NCBI GenBank assembly: GCA_910588335.1
Contig: CAJUQV010000002.1
Span: forward strand, 1-64,000
Direction of reading: 5' to 3'
Length of the DNA: 64,000 nt
Source: an uncultured Ruminiclostridium sp.
GTDB lineage: Bacteria; Bacillota; Clostridia; Oscillospirales; Ruminococcaceae
The notes beneath the pieces were generated by a model. That model saw nothing but the letters and a program-made list of their open reading frames with translations, had not been told where the DNA came from and searched no databases. Shown here in pieces: positions 7,252-14,458 of the stretch (its first letter is position 1; each line of letters begins with the position of its first letter). Both the position numbers and the translations under genes were made by a program.

Positions 7252-8163
7252 TTAATTTCGCCTATTGATTTCGGGAAATAAGTCGGAAAGCAGATCGGAC
7301 TCGAACAAATCCGTTAATTCGATCTGTTTACGATACTGCTCCGGAAGCTCCGCCAAGTGCGGTTTTTCCTTTTTTTCGGTGTTGTTTAACAGCTTATCCA
7401 GATTCATCATCAGATCTTTGGCGTATGAATTTTTTCCGGTATAATCATTCATCACGCTTCTGAGTTGACCGGAGCGGTTCTTGATTGAATTGATTGCTTC
7501 GTTGGTTTTTTCAAGATAATTTTCTTCGGTAAGCCCTTCTCTGAACTTACAAAAGCTGTCATCGTCAAGATTCAATGCGTTGTCCGATATGCCCGTTGCC
7601 TTGGAAAACGCTTGAGACGCCGAACGGAAAATCTTGTCGGTTAATTCATATCCCGCAGTTTCGTCGGTAGGCGCCATAATAAATCGGTTGATTCTTTCCT
7701 GAACCTCGGACAACGCCGCGTCAATTTCCTTTTTACCGATTACCGAACCGGCAGACGATTCCGAGAAAGCGTATTTTCCGCCCTCTTCGGATATTACTCC
7801 GCCCTGACTTTTCAGCTTGTTATAGTACGCCTTCTTCTCCTGAAGCGACTTAAATGAATACATATCCGTTTCATAACGGTCTAAAGCCGATTTGCAGCAC
7901 TTCTGCATCTCTATGTAAGAAGTGACGGCAGCTTCCGTCTTTTCTTCTTCTGACATGCTATCCAAATTTCTGATAAGCTCCGATTTTTCAAAGGATAATT
8001 TGCTTGCTTTGTCAGATTCGCCCGTGCCTACTAAAGTAAAAGTGTCAAATCTACCCGCGGGCTTATTGGAATTAACTGTGCGATTTGAGCCGGTAACGGT
8101 TAAAGTGCCTGCTACTTTCGATAAATTTGTATTGACGGCGTGTATGTTTGCTGATATTTTCAT
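7252..8163 (-). CDS. MKISANI-family paralogue A (303 residues)
   Basis: Begins MKISANIHAVNTNLS and has an AAAGGAATATCCC site before ATG 8163. It is nearly identical to paralogue B over residues 1-75 (shared RFDTFTLVGTGESDK, then LSFEKSELIRNL) and still clearly related through residue 280. The Ser/Thr/Asn-rich first 40 residues are followed by helical segments; no Sec signal, lipobox or membrane helix is seen. The C-terminal 26 residues (RKQIELTDLFESDLLSDLFP then EINRRN) are absent from B because of a stop codon. A conserved polar N terminus without a Sec signal could be a secretion signal of another pathway, but this is inference. Family not recognised. Confidence 0.7.
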   Translation of the reverse strand: MKISANIHAVNTNLSKVAGTLTVTGSNRTVNSNKPAGRFDTFTLVGTGESDKASKLSFEKSELIRNLDSMSEEEKTEAAVTSYIEMQKCCKSALDRYETDMYSFKSLQEKKAYYNKLKSQGGVISEEGGKYAFSESSAGSVIGKKEIDAALSEVQERINRFIMAPTDETAGYELTDKIFRSASQAFSKATGISDNALNLDDDSFCKFREGLTEENYLEKTNEAINSIKNRSGQLRSVMNDYTGKNSYAKDLMMNLDKLLNNTEKKEKPHLAELPEQYRKQIELTDLFESDLLSDLFPEINRRN

Positions 8164-8424
8164 GGGATATTCCTTTCACTTATAAATTATTCGTTTCTCA
8201 GTCTTTGTTTTTTTTCATGTGCCCATTTGTCGCCTGCAACTGTTTTTAAACTGCTGTCTGTAGTTGATGCAGCCATAAAAGTCTGATATTGATGTCTGCA
8301 TTGTACTGCTTAATTATATTGATAGCTAAAACTATTGATTTTTAATTTCCTCAGTTTTCCGATCTTTATAGGAGAAAAGACTAAAGAAAGGGTTTAATTT
8401 AAAAGGAAAAGTCTTGATTTCATT

Positions 8425-9258
8425 TCAGTATTTTTCAGGTATTTCAATCAGATGAGAGTTTTTTGCACTGCGGTCTCTTCTGAGCAAATTGTTGATATCT
8501 TTCATTTTTTCTTTAGCATATGGGTTTTTCTCCATATATTCTCCCATTAATTTTGACAATTGTTCCGAACGTTCACGTATTGAATTTATGGCTTCGTTTT
8601 CTTTTTCGAGGAAATTTTCCTCCGTAAGTCCTGCTCTGATTTTATAAAAGCTGTCGTCATTAAGATTCAGCGCGTCATCCGAAATACCCGTCGCTGCTGA
8701 AAAGATTGCTGCTGACGAACGGAAAGACCTATCGACAAAGTCGCCAAATGATATGTTCCCATCGGGAGGAATAATCAGCGAATCGATCTTTTGCTGTACT
8801 TCGGAAAGAGCGGCTTCTATGCTGTCCATATCAATTGCAGTCCCTGCTTTCATGCCTGTAAATGCGTATTTTCCGTATTCCTCGGATATTACCCCGCCTT
8901 GCTCCTTCAGCTCATTATAGTAAGCTTTTTCTTCTTGGTTCATTTTAAATATATTGACACGTAATTCGTGAATTCCCAAAGCCTCTCTACAGTCTAACTG
9001 CATACTCAAGTAAGAGTTAACTGCTGCTTCCGCCTTTTCTTCCTCTGACATGCTTTCCAAATTTCTGATAAGCTCCGATTTCTCAAAGGATAATTTGGTT
9101 GCTTTGTCAGATTCGCCCGTACCCACTAAAGTAAAAGTGTCAAATCTGCTCGCGGGCTTATTGGGATTGACCGGGCGATTTGAGCCGGTAACGGTTACAG
9201 CGCCAGTTATTTCCGATAAATTTGTTTTGACGGTATATATGTTTGCTGATATTTTCAT
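8425..9258 (-). CDS. MKISANI-family paralogue B, C-terminally truncated (277 residues)
   Basis: Tandem paralogue of the next gene downstream, starting MKISANIYTVKTNLS with AAAGGAATATCTC before ATG 9258. It stops after EIPEKY with TGA, exactly where paralogue A has Arg in ELPEQYRKQ. Beyond that TGA the frame stays open for 30 more codons (NEIKTFPFKLNPFFSL onward) to TAG at 8332-8334, so the stop looks like a recent Arg-to-TGA change. The ATG overlaps the TGA of the upstream small remnant, a coupling arrangement. Between this gene and paralogue A (8164-8424) there is only the open tail and AT-rich sequence. Confidence 0.7.
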   Translation of the reverse strand: MKISANIYTVKTNLSEITGAVTVTGSNRPVNPNKPASRFDTFTLVGTGESDKATKLSFEKSELIRNLESMSEEEKAEAAVNSYLSMQLDCREALGIHELRVNIFKMNQEEKAYYNELKEQGGVISEEYGKYAFTGMKAGTAIDMDSIEAALSEVQQKIDSLIIPPDGNISFGDFVDRSFRSSAAIFSAATGISDDALNLNDDSFYKIRAGLTEENFLEKENEAINSIRERSEQLSKLMGEYMEKNPYAKEKMKDINNLLRRDRSAKNSHLIEIPEKY

Positions 9259-9489
9259 GAGATATTCCTTTCAAACTGTAAAAATCGGTTGACGGTGGTA
9301 GTGGAAGCTGCGGCAAACGTTTCGCTGTCCCATGTTTCTATAAAGTCTGCATTTGTGTCGGAATCCGTTTCGGCAGGGGCGGATGAAATTAAGGGAGGCT
9401 CGGTTTCGGTAATGTTATTACCCGGATCCGAGCAAGATCAAAGCGGAATTGCAGATAATAATATTGATATAATTTTTGCCTTTTTTCAC
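9255..9489 (-). pseudogene. Frameshifted small exported-protein gene
   Basis: AAGGAGT followed by GTG 9489 opens a frame VKKGKNYINIIICNSALILL, a basic start plus hydrophobic stretch like a signal peptide. It stops at TAATAA after GSG. One nucleotide shift gives DPGNNITETEPPLISSAPAE, then TDSDTNADFIETWDSETFAA, a Thr/Ser/Pro/Asp-rich tail that ends in TGA overlapping the ATG of paralogue B. Signal-like start plus acidic linker suggests an exported or anchored small protein, now broken by a frameshift or mis-sequenced. Confidence 0.4.
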
Positions 9490-9599
9490 GATCTGTTACT
9501 CCTTGATTATATAATTTTTTTATTTTGGGAACCATATCCAATAACCGGCGCATATCATATGGGTTGATTGCAGTAATCGTATGACTACCCTCTGCAATC

Positions 9600-9628
9600 A
9601 ATATAATCGATTTTTGCATAAAAATCAA
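9600..9628 (-). promoter_or_regulatory. Promoter for the MKISANI gene run
   Basis: Minus strand TTGATT (9628-9623), 17-nt spacer, TATATT (9605-9600), about 22 nt after the histidine kinase stop and 110 nt before the small exported-protein start. The leader between has a partial inverted repeat beginning GGGTAGTCAT. Confidence 0.45.
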
Positions 9629-9649
9629 TAGTTATTTCCTGATTGGTAG

Positions 9650-10990
9650 TTATTTATTCCCAACTGGTATATTTTTCTTCTGTAATGGACGTTTTAACCA
9701 CACATCTGCTATAAAAAACAAGCCGTCTTCTCTGAACTTTGTTATGCCGTTGTACTTTTCCGCCAAAAGCTTGACGCTTTCTACGCCAAATCCGTGCATA
9801 TCCTTATCCTGCTTTGTAGTGACCAGGAAAGGATTTCTTATAAGCACTGATCGGGTTATGGGGTTTTTTACCGATATACAAAAATAATTTTTTTGTTCAT
9901 ACAGTTGCAATTCAATTTCCGTTTCAGATGATCCGGTGCATGCCTCAAGCGCATTACTTACCAGATTGGTTAAAATAACGCTAATATCAGCGGCGGAAAA
10001 ACACTCGATATTATTTGATGTTATCAAGCAGTGGAATTTAATTTTGCTGTTGCTGCATTTATGTGAAAGATAATTTAATATTGCATTAAGAGTATCGTTA
10101 TCCGTAACTATCGACGGATTTAACAGCAAACTCGGTATTTGTATCTCATATAAATAATCCTTTGCCTGCTCATATTTTCCGCTTAATATCATTTCTTGCA
10201 CACATCCGTACTGTTCTTTGATATTATGGCGAACTCTCCTTATTTCATCATAAATATTTTTCATTTCCGAAATATTGTTTTCCTGTTCTCTAAGCTGCAT
10301 TACCAATAATGAATTTTTTATATTTTCACGATGCTCTTTAGAGATTTTTGAAAGCATATAAAATGAAACAAGATTTATCACCGCCAAGCAAAGAACCGAC
10401 AACGGAAAAAGCGGAGCACTGCCGTCGGTACAATCTTTTATCTGCATTTCGTAAACACAGATACCGGCTAATAAGGTCGATAAAAATATTGCCGTAAACG
10501 CGCCCCACTCTATTTGTTTCAACTTAAGTTTATTTCTATGTGATACAAGAATTACCTTATATGCAAGAAAAAGCGACAGTTTGCTGAATATTAGTGCAGC
10601 AATACGTTCAACATTTCTGCCGTTTATAAGTTCCACTGAATTATATGAAGTAATATATGACATAAATGAGTTTATCGACACAGCAATCAACATAAGCAAT
10701 GTTTCCGCGATAAGAACAATGAACAAATGACTTAACCATTTTCCATTAAGAAAACAACTGAAAATAAAAATTATAATTATGTAAATCAAAGTGCAAATAA
10801 AGTTTTCATTAGGTAACAATTGCGAGCATACCGTTACGGCTGCCGTAAGCAAAACGATAAAGCCTGCGAAAAATATATGTCTTCGTTTTATCGATGACTT
10901 GAATCCAAAAAAAGAAGACAAAAGCCATAAAATAAGGGCACTCTCACATCCTGTCGCAAGTAATTCAATAACTTCGTATATCCAAGACAT
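9650..10990 (-). CDS. AgrC-like GHKL sensor histidine kinase
   Basis: A 446-residue protein with six hydrophobic segments in residues 1-215 and a coiled stretch near 220-250. The phosphoacceptor region is RRVRHNIKEQYG, the ATP-binding N box ILTNLVSNALEAC, and the G box GFGVESVKLLAEKYNG. This is the AgrC/ComD-type architecture (HPK10, ATPase of the GHKL class), which usually senses peptides. The start is 1 nt from the end of the LytTR regulator upstream, so the two are one operon. No agrB/agrD-type peptide genes are seen nearby, so the signal is unknown. Confidence 0.88.
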   Translation of the reverse strand: MSWIYEVIELLATGCESALILWLLSSFFGFKSSIKRRHIFFAGFIVLLTAAVTVCSQLLPNENFICTLIYIIIIFIFSCFLNGKWLSHLFIVLIAETLLMLIAVSINSFMSYITSYNSVELINGRNVERIAALIFSKLSLFLAYKVILVSHRNKLKLKQIEWGAFTAIFLSTLLAGICVYEMQIKDCTDGSAPLFPLSVLCLAVINLVSFYMLSKISKEHRENIKNSLLVMQLREQENNISEMKNIYDEIRRVRHNIKEQYGCVQEMILSGKYEQAKDYLYEIQIPSLLLNPSIVTDNDTLNAILNYLSHKCSNSKIKFHCLITSNNIECFSAADISVILTNLVSNALEACTGSSETEIELQLYEQKNYFCISVKNPITRSVLIRNPFLVTTKQDKDMHGFGVESVKLLAEKYNGITKFREDGLFFIADVWLKRPLQKKNIPVGNK

Positions 10991-10991
10991 A

Positions 10992-11690
10992 TTAACACCT
11001 CTTTGAAAAAGTAATCAATGTTTCTTTAACATCAGTTATTCTATGGCGGCTTAACGGAATTTTCTGACCAGAATTTAATATTACACTGTTTTTTTCTACA
11101 GAAAAAATATGATCGCAGTTAACTAAAAACGACTTATGGGTTCTGATAAAACCTTTGTGCTGCAATTGTTTTTCAATTGCGGAGAGTGTTTTTAATAACT
11201 TAAATTCTCGTGTTACGGTGTGCATTGTAGTATAATGACCAATAACTTCTATGTAAACTATTTCATGAAACTTAACAGTCATAGTTTTACCTTGATATTC
11301 AAACAAAAATAACAATGTGTTGTCAGATAAATATTCCTTTAAGTTAAAAATCGTTTCTTGAAGCTCAAAATCAAGTTTATTCTTGCGTATAAAGCCAAAA
11401 GGCTTGTATCTGAATGATGTGGAAACGAAATCGTCATGATTTGTTACAAAAATAACAAGAGTTTTGTATTTTGACGCAATAATACGGTGAGCAATTTTTT
11501 CACCTGAAACATCCGGCATTTCAACATCAAGAAAAATCATATCATATTGACTCACAGAATCTATTAGATTGGTACCGTTATTGAATATACTTATATCAAA
11601 ATTTAAATTTTCCGCAGTAAAAATGATTTCAATTTTTTCCCTTAAAATTTCGGTGAATAATTGATCATCGTCACAAATTGCAATTTTCAT
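10992..11690 (-). CDS. LytTR response regulator (AgrA-like)
   Basis: A 232-residue protein from ATG 11690 (AAAGGCGGTG upstream; a GTG 9 nt earlier overlaps that site). The receiver domain has the acidic pocket CDDD near residue 9 and the phosphorylated Asp in YDMIFLDVEMPD. The C-terminal LytTR DNA-binding domain spans about residues 130-230 (FHEIVYIEVIGHYTTMHT, then FIRTHKSFLVN). Such regulators bind paired 9-bp sites and control exported-peptide and surface genes. It is the first gene of the minus-strand run that includes the kinase and the MKISANI proteins, which are the natural candidate targets. Confidence 0.9.
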   Translation of the reverse strand: MKIAICDDDQLFTEILREKIEIIFTAENLNFDISIFNNGTNLIDSVSQYDMIFLDVEMPDVSGEKIAHRIIASKYKTLVIFVTNHDDFVSTSFRYKPFGFIRKNKLDFELQETIFNLKEYLSDNTLLFLFEYQGKTMTVKFHEIVYIEVIGHYTTMHTVTREFKLLKTLSAIEKQLQHKGFIRTHKSFLVNCDHIFSVEKNSVILNSGQKIPLSRHRITDVKETLITFSKRC

Positions 11691-11713
11691 TGGCTGCACC
11701 GCCTTTCAACATC

Positions 11714-11742
11714 ATTATACCAAATAAATCTATAAAAAGCAA
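11714..11742 (-). promoter_or_regulatory. Promoter of the LytTR operon
   Basis: Minus strand TTGCTT (11742-11737), 17-nt spacer, TATAAT (11719-11714), 24 nt before the regulator ATG. Confidence 0.6.
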
Positions 11743-11810
11743 ATCGTAATTTAACAAAAAATACGATATAATAAAAACAGAGATTTTCCGGCTCCGTATT
11801 GTTGCAATGA

Positions 11811-12086
11811 GCCAAACATCGGTATCTGTCCGATAATCGCAAATTCATCAAGCAGTCACCTTACATGGACAGGAAGCCGCCCTCCGTATTCATCATCTGT
11901 CTTGTCGCACATGAGGTTGAATAGCTGTGTGTAGAGAATGCCCATAACAAAGTTAAAGATGCCGTCAATGTCGCTGACAATGAGGAAAATGGCAATCTTT
12001 CTGTCGCCTATTGTGTAAAGCTGCATTTCGTCGGTTACCATAAGGTCGCCCGTTGTAACATTTTCTCGGTTTCCAAAATTAAACTC
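11811..12086 (-). pseudogene. VirD4/TraG conjugation coupling protein fragment
   Basis: The frame VTDEMQLYTIGDRKIAIF, then LYTQLFNLMCDKTDDEYGGR, LPVHVR, a TGA stop and then LLDEFAIIGQIPM follows the central part of VirD4-like coupling ATPases of ICEs in Clostridia (LPVHVR.LLDEFANIGQIP). The Walker B-like LLDEF lies after the stop. The N-terminal half with Walker A and the C-terminal part are missing. It is a relic of a conjugative element. Confidence 0.75.
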
Positions 12087-12528
12087 ATTTTAAAATCGGA
12101 ATCAATTTGTTGCTTAAATTTTCCAAACAGTGGTTTTTTTTGCACTGTCTGCACAAAATGGTGAGGCTCAGGGCGAAATGCCCACAAATTTTTTGATAGC
12201 TTCGATTACAAAAGAATTCCGCCATGGTTATTTAAAAATTGCTTAAATCCGTTTAAACAAAGCATTTTCACAAGTGGTTTAAGTGACTATCATGCTTTTT
12301 CGGGATTTCCCGTTCCAGCGTTTTACGTGTAAAATAACACTCTTCATACTTGCGTCAATATACACAGAAATTTGTAGAGGGATATTGAAAAAATCACTGC
12401 GAAAGCACAATTATTTCAATGCAGGAAATGTCAAATAACGTAAATTATCACAGTTAAGCGTCAGGTATTGCAATATTTAGCGATTTGTGATAAAATGAAA
12501 GTATAAATTTAAAAGAGGTAAAAACACG
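12087..12528. other. Gene-free stretch with promoter of the GNAT gene
   Basis: No convincing coding sequence on either strand; degraded sequence at the end of the accessory island. Near its right end a plus-strand promoter TTGCAA (12468-12473), 17-nt spacer, TAAAAT (12491-12496) precedes the acetyltransferase. Confidence 0.5.
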
Positions 12529-13005
12529 GTGATTGAGTTTATAAAAATGACTGACAGCGATTTAAAGTATTTGAAAAAGTTTGCGGCACCCATCTGGTTG
12601 GAATGCTACAACGGGATTGTTGAACGGGAGCATATTGAAATACTCATAGAAAAGTATTTTGAGTATGAAAATATTCTTAAGTTTAAAGCTGAAGGAATGA
12701 TTTACGAATACATAATTTGTGATGGTGAAAAAGCGGGCTTTATTGCTTATTGTTCTTTTTCCGGATATATTTATCTGGATAAACTTTACTTATCGTCAGA
12801 TCAAAGAGGTAAGCATATTTCGAAAAGCGTTTTCGAATATCTTATAAAAAATTATAACCTGCCAATAAGATTAAATGTAAATCAGGGAAATGACAGAGCG
12901 GTTTCCGCCTATAAGGCAAATGGCTTTAAAGTGATAAAAACCGAGGAGATATCACAAAAAAACGGGTATATTAACGTGGATTATGTTATGGAAAAGTCAA
13001 TTTGA
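12529..13005 (+). CDS. GNAT-family N-acetyltransferase
   Basis: A 158-residue protein with GTG start and AAAGAGGT upstream. It shows the GNAT fold: beta4 IYLDKLYLSSDQRGKHISKS contains the acetyl-CoA pyrophosphate loop (Q-R-G-K-H-I), and NDRAVSAYKANGFKVI is the typical C-terminal motif B. Length is normal for a single-domain GNAT. The substrate (amine, amino acid or ribosomal protein N terminus) cannot be told. Its end lies 58 nt before the GH25 start. Confidence 0.85.
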   Translation: MIEFIKMTDSDLKYLKKFAAPIWLECYNGIVEREHIEILIEKYFEYENILKFKAEGMIYEYIICDGEKAGFIAYCSFSGYIYLDKLYLSSDQRGKHISKSVFEYLIKNYNLPIRLNVNQGNDRAVSAYKANGFKVIKTEEISQKNGYINVDYVMEKSI

Positions 13006-13063
13006 CTTTTTCAGAAGTTATGTATCGGTTATGCAAACAAAACATTTCGGGGAGATAAAGCAA

Positions 13064-14458
13064 ATGAAGCTTACTGAACGAATACTTACACTTATTGCCG
13101 TAATAAGCGTTATAGGATGCTTTGGATTTTCGGCGGTATCCGCGGTTCCCGAGGGGGAATGGGACGGTATAACGGAGCTTCGCAATAACCGCTCATATGT
13201 TCTGAGCCGAAGAGTGGTTTTGGATAATGATTTAGTTGTTCCTTCTGAAACTACATTGACTCTAAAGGAAGGCGCGGAGCTTTTAATACCTGAGGGAAAA
13301 TCTCTGATTATAGAGGGCGGCGTAAATTTAAGACAGCGCAGTAATCTTTTTTCGTCGGGTGATCTTATGATTACACCCACGGGTACACTTTCCGTATACG
13401 GCAGAGCCTACGCCGAGAAAAATTCTTCTCTTCTTATTTCCGGAGCATTAAATATAAGACCCGAAGGCGCTTTTGAAAATAATACTTCTGTGGTTCTGGA
13501 TCTGGGCGGAATGTTAACAGTTGCGGGGAATTTACAGCTTACAAGTGGTTCGGCTATGACGAGCATGGGGGATATTTACATAGAAAACGGAGGCGGGTTA
13601 ATAAATAACGGAAATATTACAATAGAGGATGGAATTTTAGAAAGTTCAGGTCATATAACGGTGGAGCGAAAGGGAAATATTTTTGTTTTTGGCGATATGA
13701 ATATGAGAGAAGGCAGTACCGTAACGGAATACGGAAAAATAATCGGCGCCGCGTCCGGTGTAATTGCTGATTACGCTATTCATACGGATTTGTCAATTTT
13801 TTCCACCGACATTTTAAAGAACGAGGACGAGGTGATATTAAGAGGAATAGACGTTTCTTGGGTACAGGGCGATATTGACTGGGAAACGGTTTCAAAATCG
13901 GGAATAGATTTTGCCGTAATACGGGCGGGCAGAGGTGATATTGATGACACCGGTCCGAAAGAAGACACTCATTTCAGACAGAATATAGAAGGGGCTTTGC
14001 AGTACGGCTTAGATGTGGGTGTGTATTTTTACAGCTATGCCGAAACCGTTGAAGAAGCAGAACAGGAAGCGTACTTCTTTTTAAACCTCCTTGAAGGCTA
14101 CGAAATAACGTTTCCTGTTGTTGTGGATATGGAAGAGGACGGAAGAAGATTGGATATGACCGATATCGCGGAAGCCTTTCTTGAAACCGTGGCGGGCGGA
14201 GGATATTTTCCTATGCTTTATTCATATCAAGCGCGTCTTGACAACCATTTCAGCGATTCATTGAAAGACAGATACTCGGTATGGGTGGCAAAGCTGAATG
14301 ATCCGCAGCCGGAAACGGATTACGGCTATTACATTTGGCAGTATTCGCATGAAGGAAAGGTAAACGGTATTGAGGGGAATGTGGACTACAATGTGGCTTA
14401 CAGAGATTTTCCGGATATTTTAAGAGATTATGGGCTCAATAAATTGAGTGTGGAGTAA
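13064..14458 (+). CDS. Exported GH25 muramidase with beta-helix N-terminal domain
   Basis: A 464-residue protein from ATG 13064, preceded by GGGGAGATAAAGC; longer starts lack a site. Signal peptide: MKLTERILTLIAVISVIGCF then GFSAVSA. Residues 35-255 form a repetitive Gly/Asn-rich stretch (GDIYIENGGGLINNGNITIE, then GHITVERKGNIFVFGDMNM) typical of a right-handed beta-helix or bactofilin-like fold. The GH25 catalytic domain (about 260-455) has RGIDVSWVQGDIDW and the DxE acid pair in VVVDMEED. It should cleave the MurNAc-GlcNAc bond of peptidoglycan outside the membrane. Its stop codon abuts that of the convergent M23 peptidase. Confidence 0.9.
   Translation: MKLTERILTLIAVISVIGCFGFSAVSAVPEGEWDGITELRNNRSYVLSRRVVLDNDLVVPSETTLTLKEGAELLIPEGKSLIIEGGVNLRQRSNLFSSGDLMITPTGTLSVYGRAYAEKNSSLLISGALNIRPEGAFENNTSVVLDLGGMLTVAGNLQLTSGSAMTSMGDIYIENGGGLINNGNITIEDGILESSGHITVERKGNIFVFGDMNMREGSTVTEYGKIIGAASGVIADYAIHTDLSIFSTDILKNEDEVILRGIDVSWVQGDIDWETVSKSGIDFAVIRAGRGDIDDTGPKEDTHFRQNIEGALQYGLDVGVYFYSYAETVEEAEQEAYFFLNLLEGYEITFPVVVDMEEDGRRLDMTDIAEAFLETVAGGGYFPMLYSYQARLDNHFSDSLKDRYSVWVAKLNDPQPETDYGYYIWQYSHEGKVNGIEGNVDYNVAYRDFPDILRDYGLNKLSVE

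Noticed and set aside
9289..9567. A 92-codon plus-strand frame opposite the LytTR locus
   Set aside because: It is the complement of the frameshifted exported-protein gene and of a promoter; it has no RBS and Val/Ser-rich shadow composition.
9389..9628. A 79-codon minus-strand frame starting within the promoter at 9600-9628
   Set aside because: Its start codons lie in the spacer of the promoter, no RBS precedes them, and the frame runs through the better-supported GTG gene in another phase.
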